A stretch of 64,000 nucleotides of DNA, from positions 434,001-498,000 of the forward strand of contig OAPG01000020.1 in assembly GCA_900208305.1 (NCBI GenBank). The letters run 5' to 3'. The stretch comes from Melanopsichium pennsylvanicum. Its lineage: Eukaryota; Basidiomycota; Ustilaginomycetes; Ustilaginales. Under the pieces are notes generated by a model. The model did no database searches, had not been told where the DNA came from, and saw only the letters and a list, made by a program, of their open reading frames with translations. A program made the translations under genes and the position numbers. Within the stretch, counting starts at the first letter, position 1; the number at the start of each line of letters is the position of its first letter. Below are positions 52,967 to 61,110 of the stretch, piece after piece.

Positions 52967-55900
52967 TTAGTGTCTCCGTCCCCCCGCCAATTCCTCATAC
53001 TCCCGGATGAGGTCTGGGCAGTTGAGACAGTCTGTCGGTTCCCACGAGGCTGCGTCCTTGGGGTAGCCCCTCCATTGGACTTTGTACTGCACTTGCCTAC
53101 CCTGTTTTCGCTTTCCCACAATGGCCTCTACCTCGAATTCTAGAGTGTCGTCCGGTAGGGGCGGCGTGACTTCGAGGGTGGAGCGCTGTGGGAGTGAGCT
53201 CGCCCTTTGAGGTTCGAGCATCGAGACATGGAAAACGTCGTGTACGCGCAAACTTGCTGGGAGTTGGAGCCAGTATGCTCTTCTGCCGACTCGTTTGAGG
53301 ATGGGGAACGGGCCTGCTAACCTTGTGTCGAGTTTGGGACTGGGTCGAGCCGTCTTCCAGTTCTTTCGGTTGACGTAGACCATGTCTCCAACTTTGAACT
53401 CAATGTCCTTCCGTTTGCGGTTATATTGCTCAACGGTTTGGCTTTGAGCGTACCTGATTTGCTCCTGTAGATACTCCGTAAATTCTTGTCTTCGGGTGGC
53501 AAACTCTTTTCTCTTGGGGTCGAGCACACCGACTTGTTCTGGGAGATCGGGGTGTGACTTTGGATTCCACCCGTAGCAAGCAAAGAAAGGCGAGACTCCT
53601 ATGCTGCTGTGGACCGTGTTGTTGTAAACGAACTCGGCCATCGGCAGCCAGGTTACCCAGTTGTCCTGCTCGTAGTTGCAGTACATACGGAGGTACTGCT
53701 CGACAACTTGATTGACTTGCTCCGTTTGCCCGTCCGTCTGTGGGTGGTAGGCTGTGCTGAGCGAGTGGTGGATGACCAGCTTGTTGGTGAACTCTTTCCA
53801 TGCCGCCGAGACAAATTGTCGGCCGCGGTCTGAGACAATGTGCTCCAGTACCCCGAAACGGGACATAACTTGGTCTTTGAGCATCTTTGCCGTCTGCTCC
53901 GACGTTATTGTCTTGTACGTCGGGGTTAAGATGGCATATTTGGTCAACCGGTCGACCACTACGAAGATCGAGTCATACCCCTCCGATTTAGGTAACCCTT
54001 CAATGAAATCCATCGAGATGGAATTCCAGGGTCTTGACGGCGTCGACAGCGGCTGCAAAAGGCCATATGGTCGGTGTCGCGGTGCTTTATATCGAGCGCA
54101 CACTGGGCAGCTTGCTACATAGTCAGCAACCCATGCTGCCATATTTGGCCACCAATAATGCCGCCTTGTGAGCTCGAGGGTGGCGTCTCGACCTGCATGG
54201 CCAGCGGTAGCGCCGTCGTGGCATTGGGACATTACCATGTATCTCAGGTGCTCCACCGAGAGCGAGCGATCCTTTGCTTCGGCGGCACTCCGAGTGTTGC
54301 GTTGACCTTTCTTACCTGGTAATGTGACTCGCGGCACCACTAGCCGACCGTCGCAATACCACAGGCCATGTCTAACTTTGAAAGGTTGCTTCTGATGAAG
54401 CTCTGCGAGCTCGGCATCGAGCGGCTGGAAAGTCTTTACGAGTTGGACCAGCCCTCCCTCCGTGATATCGGACATCGTTGGCTTTAGCATATTTATTTGA
54501 GATTCGGCGAGTAGCTCTTTCTTGGCGAATTTTGGTGAAATCCGCCGAGTTGAGTCCACTCGGCGGTTTTCGAAATCCTTGGCAAATACTCGTGCTGGTA
54601 ACAGCTGTCGGACGTTGTGTAGGTCTTCTTCTGCGGTCGGCTGCATATCACTTCGTCGTGTCAACGCATCTGGCTCTCCCGCTTTATCTCCTGGTCTGTA
54701 TTGGAGTACGAAGTCGAAGTCAGCGAGTAACACTGACCATCGAGCCTGCCGACCTGTGATCTTCCGCTGAGACTTGAAGTATTTGAGCGCCTCGTGATCA
54801 GTGAGAATAATGAGCTGACTAGGTAGTCCTGCAAGCATGTGCCGCCAGTGGTTGAGACAGACGACAACAGCGAGGAGTTCCTTGTCATGGATCTCGTAGT
54901 TCTTCTCCGCCGATGCCATCTTGCGCGAGTAGAATGCTATCGGGTGCCATCGTCTGTTGTGCTCTTGTTTGAGTACTCCGGCAAGAGCGAAGTCGCTTGC
55001 GTCCGTTTCCAACCGGGTAGGACGATGGTAGTCGAAGTGTTTGAGAACCCCAGCGGTGGTGAACATTTCCACCAGCTTGTGGAAAGCAGCGCGAGCGTCG
55101 TCAGGGAGGTCGAACTTCTTGAATCGCTCTGTGGGCTTAACGAGGGAAGTGAGCGGTCTCGCTATACGTGCAAAGTGAGAGATGAATCTGCGATAGAAGT
55201 TGGCGAACCCGAGGAAGCGTTGGATGTCGTGTATAGACTCCGGCATCGGCCATTCCTTGATAGTCCTGATCTTGTCGGGGTCCATCTTGATACCTGACGG
55301 CTTGATGATGTAGCCGAGGAACTCAACAGTATCGGTATGGAACACGCACTTCGAGAGTTTGGCGAATAACCGCCATACCTTGAGCCTACTGAGCACCGTC
55401 CTGACGTGCTCGATGTGTTCCTTCTTGTTGTCGCTGAAGATCAGGAAGTCGTCAAGGTATACTACCACGTATACGCCAATGATGTTGCGGTAGATGGTGT
55501 TGATGAGCGATTGGAAGTGCGCGGGCGCATTTGCCAATCCGAATGGCATGACCAGATACTCATACAGTCCGAGTTGAGTACCAAACGCGGTTTTCCATTC
55601 GTCCCCGTCGGCGATCCTAACCAAGTTGTAAGCTGCCTTTAGGTCCAGCTTGGTATAGATCTTCGCTTTTCGTAGGAGGAACAGCTGCTCCTCAATTAGA
55701 GGCAGTGGAGCTCGGTTCTTGACCGTGACCTCGTTGAGACCGCGGTAGTCTACGCAGAGTCGCAGGCCGCCGTCCTTCTTAGGCACGAAAAGGACGGGTG
55801 ATCGCGCCGGGCTCTTTGAGGGCCGAATGAATCCTTTCTCGAGATTCTCTTCGAGGTACTTCCTCAGCTCGGCCATCTCCTTAGGGCCCTTGAGATATAG

Positions 55901-56731
55901 CGGACCTTGAGGTGGCGTCGAACTGGGTAGTAGCTTGATGTGCAAGTCGTGCTTCGTGTGAGGGGGAAGCTTGTCCGCTTTGACCTCGTCGAATACATCC
56001 TTGAGGGGGTAGTACGGGGCTGGGATGTCGACGGCAGTGGGAGGCTCTTCTAGTGTCGTTTCCATCTCTATGCCTTTGTCGCCTCCCGTGGGGACAAAGC
56101 CAAACGACGGGAGCGACGTCGGAGGAGCGCTGATTAGCATGACCCCTATGGGGCCATCCCGTAGTGCCGCCTGAACGAGCTTGTTGGCGTCGACGAACTC
56201 GTAGCCATGTACTACTAAGTTTGCTCGAGATTCGGCAGATTGGCCGGTCTCGGCGGATTTCGGTGAAATCCCTTGAACGACCGCGTCTGACCGGATCTCG
56301 TTGGTTTTTCCAAAATCGAGCTGTCCAGTATCCCAATGGACCCTTGGCTGTAGGCGTCGTAGTTCATCGTACCCCAGGATGAAATCGTAGTCGCTAGCGT
56401 CAGCGACGGCAACCTTGAGCATCCCTAGGTGTTGTCCTCCTATGACTACGTCGACGTCAGCAGCGCTCGTGATCGTGAGGGAATGTCCGGTCACTCCGTG
56501 TACGGTTCTGTTTTTTATGGGTTTTGTGGTTATCGAGTACTTGCGAACAAACGGAGCTGAAACTATAGACAATGCAGCGCCGGTGTCGGCGAGAATGCTA
56601 GCAGGATGGTGGTTGACCGTACCTGCTAGCTCGAGTACTGAGGCACCGGAAGCTGCAGAGAAACATAATGAACAATCTTGACATATACAAGGTGATGGCG
56701 AAGGCGGTCTTAGAGCGATGCATGCCATCAT
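52967..56731 (-). CDS. pol: Pol polyprotein: protease, RT, RNase H, integrase, chromodomain
   Basis: 1254 residues, uninterrupted. The aspartic protease site is LADTGAA at residues 48-54. RT runs from about 270 to 500 with SPVLFVPKKDGGLRLCVDYR (ends) and YLDD at 425-428. RNase H starts with LETDASDFAL near 574. Integrase has His838, His845, Cys875 and Cys878 of the HHCC zinc site and the D908, D968, E1004 triad (SMDF, SDRG, TDGQTEQ). A chromodomain near 1195-1245 (VEAIVGKRKQGRQVQYKVQWRG region, key aromatic residues present) places it among chromoviruses and would direct insertion to marked chromatin. Two linker segments, residues 145-168 and 721-744, are encoded by in-frame palindromic modules. 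The ATG overlaps the gag stop. Confidence 0.96.
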   Translation of the reverse strand: MMACIALRPPSPSPCICQDCSLCFSAASGASVLELAGTVNHHPASILADTGAALSIVSAPFVRKYSITTKPIKNRTVHGVTGHSLTITSAADVDVVIGGQHLGMLKVAVADASDYDFILGYDELRRLQPRVHWDTGQLDFGKTNEIRSDAVVQGISPKSAETGQSAESRANLVVHGYEFVDANKLVQAALRDGPIGVMLISAPPTSLPSFGFVPTGGDKGIEMETTLEEPPTAVDIPAPYYPLKDVFDEVKADKLPPHTKHDLHIKLLPSSTPPQGPLYLKGPKEMAELRKYLEENLEKGFIRPSKSPARSPVLFVPKKDGGLRLCVDYRGLNEVTVKNRAPLPLIEEQLFLLRKAKIYTKLDLKAAYNLVRIADGDEWKTAFGTQLGLYEYLVMPFGLANAPAHFQSLINTIYRNIIGVYVVVYLDDFLIFSDNKKEHIEHVRTVLSRLKVWRLFAKLSKCVFHTDTVEFLGYIIKPSGIKMDPDKIRTIKEWPMPESIHDIQRFLGFANFYRRFISHFARIARPLTSLVKPTERFKKFDLPDDARAAFHKLVEMFTTAGVLKHFDYHRPTRLETDASDFALAGVLKQEHNRRWHPIAFYSRKMASAEKNYEIHDKELLAVVVCLNHWRHMLAGLPSQLIILTDHEALKYFKSQRKITGRQARWSVLLADFDFVLQYRPGDKAGEPDALTRRSDMQPTAEEDLHNVRQLLPARVFAKDFENRRVDSTRRISPKFAKKELLAESQINMLKPTMSDITEGGLVQLVKTFQPLDAELAELHQKQPFKVRHGLWYCDGRLVVPRVTLPGKKGQRNTRSAAEAKDRSLSVEHLRYMVMSQCHDGATAGHAGRDATLELTRRHYWWPNMAAWVADYVASCPVCARYKAPRHRPYGLLQPLSTPSRPWNSISMDFIEGLPKSEGYDSIFVVVDRLTKYAILTPTYKTITSEQTAKMLKDQVMSRFGVLEHIVSDRGRQFVSAAWKEFTNKLVIHHSLSTAYHPQTDGQTEQVNQVVEQYLRMYCNYEQDNWVTWLPMAEFVYNNTVHSSIGVSPFFACYGWNPKSHPDLPEQVGVLDPKRKEFATRRQEFTEYLQEQIRYAQSQTVEQYNRKRKDIEFKVGDMVYVNRKNWKTARPSPKLDTRLAGPFPILKRVGRRAYWLQLPASLRVHDVFHVSMLEPQRASSLPQRSTLEVTPPLPDDTLEFEVEAIVGKRKQGRQVQYKVQWRGYPKDAASWEPTDCLNCPDLIREYEELAGGRRH
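54499..54571. repeat. 73-bp dyad module inside pol (RNase H-integrase linker)
   Basis: Half-sites at 54499-54511, 54521-54533, 54537-54549 and 54559-54571, spaced 9, 3 and 9 (GAGATTCGGCGAG, CTTGGCGAATTTT, GAAATCCGCCGAG, CTCGGCGGTTTTC). On the coding strand it is read without a stop as pol residues 721-744. Confidence 0.85.
56227..56299. repeat. 73-bp dyad module inside pol (protease-RT linker)
   Basis: Half-sites at 56227-56239, 56249-56261, 56265-56277 and 56287-56299, spaced exactly 9, 3 and 9 (GAGATTCGGCAGA, CTCGGCGGATTTC, GAAATCCCTTGAA, CTGACCGGATCTC). Translated as pol residues 145-168; both pol modules give an ISPK peptide in the same frame. Confidence 0.85.
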
Positions 56732-58098
56732 TGCATCGCTCCAAGGTCGTTTCCCTTGTCCTTGTGGTAGGGCTCGCCTGCGTCGTGATCGTCGGCGAAG
56801 AGGTTGGGGTCAAAGTGGTCTTCAAGACCGCCATCGTCTTCGCGATGGTCTTCAGCTCCGTCTCCTTCCTCTGGTGAGCCGTCCTGTGGTTTCTCTGACT
56901 CCAACACCACGTGCGCTCGCATCTGTGGTCCTGATGGTCTAGCCGGGTAAACCGTTGGCTTGGCGTCTGGACAGTTCCGCTGCCAATGCCCGGTCTTGCC
57001 GCAGACCCTACAAGCGTCGCTGTTAAATGTCGTCGGGCCGGGGACAACCCTTCGGTCGTCGCGAGGTCTTGGTGGTGCTTCCCGTACCGGCAGCTTCTGT
57101 GCCAGATGAGGGGGCAACGGTCGAGAGCCAGTTCTCTGGGGAATGCCCGGTTCGGTATGAGCAGTCCTGATTGCTGGGGTTGGGGCGAAGCGGACAGCAT
57201 TCTGCTGATGCCGCATACGCTGGCGATCAATGTCCTCGACCTCCCGGTACCAGGCCCACTGGTCTTCAGGTGGGTTACGCTCGAACTTCTCCTGAAGTGA
57301 GCGAGTAAGGCTCCCTCGGAAGAGGTCGATGACAAACTCAGGGTCCTCCATGTGGCACTGAGCTGCCAGGTCTCGGAATTGCTCGACATGTCGCGTTGCT
57401 GCTCCTGGTGTGTCGGTAATAAGCCTCAACGCTAGGAGTTTGTTGTAGGCATTGACCCTGTCGCTGCGCTGATTGTACAGCTCCCTGAGTCGGGTGGTGA
57501 AGTGGCTCCAATCATGGAAGAGCATCCCTTGACGATGCCGATCGACGCGGAGCTTACCCTTCCACCACTCTCGAGCGGTGCCCTCGAGCTGGGCTGCCGT
57601 GTGTAAGATCATCGAAGTATGGTCGTACACACCATTAGCCTTGAACCAAGCGTCGGCCTCGAGAATGAAGATATCGATGTCGCGAGTGTCGAGCTTGGGG
57701 AATGGAGTCTTGAGGGCAGCGTGGGGCTGAGTGTCCTGTTCACTGCCAGTGCCGGTCCATGCCTCTGGGGTCACCGGTTTGACATACCGAGGTCCAGTAG
57801 GCGTAGCGTACTTCTCTTGGTCGGTGTACGCTCGTCGGTCGAGAATGTCAAAGGTGACGGACCGAGGGTGTGGTCTAGTCGCAGGCGTGGGTGTCTCGAG
57901 ACCACCAAGGTAGGACTCATCCGCCTGCTGCGAGGCTCGACGGGTCGGGGAGCTTAGATCATGCTCCCTGGCTCGTCGACCAGGGGATGGGGTCTCCTGT
58001 TGGTCGAGCCGAGCCTTGAGTGCGGCATTGTCTACCTGCTGCTGCTCAAGGAGGGCGATGAGGCGGTCGAGTCTGTCATGTAGTGCAGAGTCGGCCAT
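56728..58098 (-). CDS. gag: Gag protein with CCHC zinc knuckle
   Basis: 456 residues, single frame, ATG only 40 bases after the 5' LTR. An N-terminal coiled-coil (LHDRLDRLIALLEQQQ) precedes the capsid-like region (about 115-290: DIFILEADAWFKANG, LEGTAREWWKGKL, FIDLFRGSLTRSLQEKF-type helices) typical of Ty3/gypsy Gag. A single CCHC knuckle, CRVCGKTGHWQRNC, lies near residue 370, followed by an acidic tail rich in Asp and Glu. It forms the virus-like particle and packages the RNA. The last codons, ATGCAATGATGG on the coding strand, place the gag TGA inside the pol start (ATGA overlap), so pol is in the -1 frame relative to gag. Confidence 0.93.
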   Translation of the reverse strand: MADSALHDRLDRLIALLEQQQVDNAALKARLDQQETPSPGRRAREHDLSSPTRRASQQADESYLGGLETPTPATRPHPRSVTFDILDRRAYTDQEKYATPTGPRYVKPVTPEAWTGTGSEQDTQPHAALKTPFPKLDTRDIDIFILEADAWFKANGVYDHTSMILHTAAQLEGTAREWWKGKLRVDRHRQGMLFHDWSHFTTRLRELYNQRSDRVNAYNKLLALRLITDTPGAATRHVEQFRDLAAQCHMEDPEFVIDLFRGSLTRSLQEKFERNPPEDQWAWYREVEDIDRQRMRHQQNAVRFAPTPAIRTAHTEPGIPQRTGSRPLPPHLAQKLPVREAPPRPRDDRRVVPGPTTFNSDACRVCGKTGHWQRNCPDAKPTVYPARPSGPQMRAHVVLESEKPQDGSPEEGDGAEDHREDDGGLEDHFDPNLFADDHDAGEPYHKDKGNDLGAMQ

Positions 58099-58127
58099 CT
58101 TGGTGAACTTGGGGCGTCGCTTGTACG

Positions 58128-58137
58128 ATCCACTCTA
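58128..58137 (-). promoter_or_regulatory. Primer binding site, probably self-primed
   Basis: In element sense TAGAGTGGAT starts one base after the 5' LTR. It is the exact complement of ATCCACTCTA inside the LTR (plus-strand 58637-58646), about 40 bases downstream of the TATA run, near the expected RNA 5' end. This arrangement matches the self-priming of the Tf1/sushi group. I see no tRNA 3'-end complement at the LTR edge. Confidence 0.65.
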
Positions 58138-58138
58138 A

Positions 58139-59149
58139 TGTCAGCGGTCGCGTGCCAGAGATCCGAATTCCCGTGAGAAAGCGCGACTCGCCGGATTTCA
58201 GTGAGTTCCGGCGGTTAAGCTTGGCCTCAACGGATATCGAAGAGAATCCCGCGAGTGGCGATCTCTCGACGGATATCGGCTGACCGCTGGTGACACTCCG
58301 TACAGAGGTAACGCGGCAAGCTCGGACGGGGTACTTGATCGACGCGAGTGTCACGACGTCGACGGGATACTGCTGATGGCTGGGTTAGACCTCAGCCGTC
58401 GTTGCCGGTGGAGATATGAGGGACTGGTTGTGGTGCCAGGCCCGCGGTTGAGGTTCCGCCTGTAGTTGAGGTGCTACAGCGTCGATTGAGGTGTCGACGA
58501 CGTCTATACGTTGTTCTCCGTTCACCGACGGGGACACAGACTATATGGATCGCAATAAATGGTATTGCAATGTGCGACGTGTGAAGAGTATGGTAAGTAC
58601 GACGTACTGATAACTATGTGTGGCTGAGATATACGATAGAGTGGATGAGCTTCCGCTCATCCGATAGCGGGGAACAGAGTATTTATATATATGTATCGTG
58701 TGCGAGGTCCATCGGTACTGTACGACCTGCGTGCGTCGAGCTTGGACCCCCGCACGATAAGACCGCCCCCTAGTCCTTCGGCAGGGTGCTTCCGAGCACA
58801 CCCGCGTGCTCCCTCTCCGTTGCCCCCTGGGCGTCGATTGGCCCACGTGTCGTTCCGGCGTGGCGTTGGTCGCCGCCATCGCAGATGCTCCCCTTGCCAT
58901 CGATACCTTCGATATCCGGCGAGTCACTGCCACTCGCCAAATTTCCGTGAGATCCGTTGAGACCTGCTCTCTCACCGGATTTCGTCCGATTCAACTTCTC
59001 GGTCCTGCGCTAACCTTAAATCCCATGAGCCCACCAATATCCACCAGATCTCCCTGAGATCCGTCGAGACATGCTCTCCCACCGGATCTCAGCCAATTCA
59101 ACATCTCTGGTCTGCGCAGACCTCTTCCTTGGGACCCACTCCCGTGACA
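58139..59149 (-). repeat. 5' LTR of the chromovirus
   Basis: 1011 bases, same length as the 3' LTR, with six differences by my alignment. The TATA-like run is at about 58678-58693. Downstream of it in element sense an 8-bp perfect stem GGATGAGC/GCTCATCC with a GGAA loop (58643-58662) sits at the presumed start of R. Confidence 0.96.
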
Positions 59150-60499
59150 GATCCAAGGGTGCGCCTTTGCTCCAAAAGAGCAACTTTGCTATTGATGCTC
59201 AGAATCCTGACAATCTCAGTCCACCCTCTACCAATGCAGGTAACATCCCCAACCTCAAATGGTCCTTCTCACAGTCTCACTCCAAGCTCTTGAATGGAGG
59301 TTGGGTACACAAGCAAACTGTGACCAATCTGCTGTCTTCTCCACTTGTTGCTGTGGTCAAGCAATGTTTGTCTGCTTATGCCTATTGCATCTGCACTGTC
59401 ATTGGGTGGCTGAGTGGGGATTTGTACTCAACAGTTGTTAAGGCTGTAGGGTCTAGGTACCGCGGGGCGGCTACAGCCGGAGTAGGGTCTACGGGTACAG
59501 AGAGGTTGTAGGCGTAGGCGACACAGGCGGTTGGGGGTCAGAGCACACTACTACGTTGCTATAGAGCTAACTAAGTAATACATGTGACGAGGTCCGGAGG
59601 CAATTTCATGTTGGGCGGGGGCGGGGTGGTAAGGTCCAAGAACTATCAACCACCTCCCATGCCAACTGCAGTAACTACCTCCCACTGCGGCACTACAATA
59701 TTAGGTTGCCAACGGCCGTATTCTGCTTACAGAGGGGCCAGCCGCGGTTGGATGGTAGGAGGGTCATGTTAGGCCAACCACTCCTCTGCAAGGGATCTGG
59801 AGAGGATTGGTTGTGGCTCAATTGCAACGGTTGCTCAATTGGGAGGGTGGGGCCAAGCGCCCACTCTTTGGACTACGGTTGGTGGGGCACTAACAACAGT
59901 ACTATTTGTAATACAGCCAAAAATGAGGACAATAGGAACTGTGTTGAATGATGCCAAAGAGGGCAATCTATGGAGTTTCCCTCAAGGCATACCACACACT
60001 CTGCAAGCAGGTCCTGAGGGTGCTGAGTATTTACTTGTTTTTTTTTTAAAGGCAATTTCAACACTAGTTGGCACTACATTTGTGCTTGACAATTGGATCA
60101 TGCATACGCTGCACAATGTTCTTGCCAAAGACCTTTGGTTGGGACACTTCCATATTCAACACGATTCCAACCCCAGATCTGTATATGGTTGCAGCAAAGC
60201 AGAATAAAACCCGGCTTTCTCTCTCCATGAGGCAAGGAATGCAGTCAGTGCAAATCCTGGTGGTCAAGTAGAGTCTTGCTATGTATATGCACTTTCTCCA
60301 GCAGACTCAGACTATTGCACCAAGTGGTGGTGGCTGGATCAAGATCACCAAGTATTGTCAATTCTCTGCTTGCCCAACCTTTTGCTTCTGCATGTGTCCA
60401 TGATAAAAAGGGCAGACTTTGTGAGTTACACTGGCATAAGAATGCTGAATGTTTCAACTTCAAGCAGGTGATTTCCTGAGGTTTCCCCTATCAAGTAAC
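59150..60499 (+). repeat. 1350-bp direct repeat, right copy
   Basis: The second copy of 48937-50286, starting directly at the outer end of the 5' LTR. It carries the same pseudogene pieces and the same 465-bp insertion (59435-59899). Its right edge runs on into unique sequence (GTTCTTCC) that the left copy lacks. Confidence 0.96.
59435..59899. mobile_element. 465-bp insertion in the pseudogene, right copy
   Basis: The same insertion as at 49222-49686, at the same position in the duplicated segment, so it was present before the duplication. Confidence 0.75.
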
Positions 60500-61110
60500 G
60501 TTCTTCCAATCACTTGGCTCATCCTTTCTTCCAACCCTTTCTTGTCTATCTCTTTTAAAAGGAACAGAGTTTCTGACTGTACTACAAATGCACTCTTCTT
60601 CACCTACCATCTCGTTCTTGTATAGGCTACAGACACTACATCCACAACAATACCCATCTCCATGGGTATGTTTTTTTTTTTTTTTTTTCTGTAGCCCTCA
60701 AATTTCAACCAATTAGCATCATGACAGGCTACTTTGTACGATAGCAAATCTGTTGTATATGTCTTGATTGATTGTTCAGATTGGCTGCTTTCTAACGTTT
60801 GAGATTGTTGCCTTCAGAAGAACATGTTGGTTGTCATTTTTCATCAATTAAAGTCGAGACAAAAAAAAAAAGGATCAGATTTGGCAGAAAGTTTGGTAGC
60901 GTAGAGAAAGTACAAGGTATCAAAAAAAAAGAAACATGATCAGGTGTAAAAAAAAGCTACAATAGTGAAGATGATTTTGATTAATAATTCTTGTATTGCT
61001 CAAATTGAAGAAAAGAAAAAAAAGTCCATGGCGATGGCTAAAAGTTGCACAATCGACGGCAATCGGATCATTCTACTTTCCCTAACTCATTCATTGCTAA
61101 AATGAATAAT
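60500..61110. other. Right flank of the accessory block
   Basis: 611 bases. C/T-rich at first, with a T17-18 run (about 60670-60688) and several A-tracts further right. It includes the likely 3' flank of the pseudogene and of the fasciclin gene. No gene seen. Confidence 0.45.

Larger units (their letters stand above)
50287..59149 (-). mobile_element. Full-length Ty3/gypsy chromovirus
   Basis: An 8863-base LTR retrotransposon on the minus strand. In element order it has a 5' LTR (59149-58139), a PBS one base after the LTR, gag, pol (protease, RT, RNase H, integrase, chromodomain), a spacer containing an antisense gene, a polypurine tract and a 3' LTR (51297-50287). Both sense ORFs are open and all catalytic motifs are visible, and the LTRs differ at 6 of 1011 positions, so it is young and possibly active. 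No target duplication is present at its outer ends: the left flank ends GTAAC and the right begins GATCC. Confidence 0.96.
59150..60700 (+). pseudogene. Oxalate-decarboxylase-like pseudogene, right copy and 3' end
   Basis: It lacks the signal-peptide part, which lies only left of the element, but contains the first-cupin, SFPQGIPHT and ELHWHK pieces as in the left copy, then continues into the original 3' flank after 60499. After ELHWHKNAE the frame soon stops (60475-60477). The 3' boundary is approximate. Confidence 0.65.
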
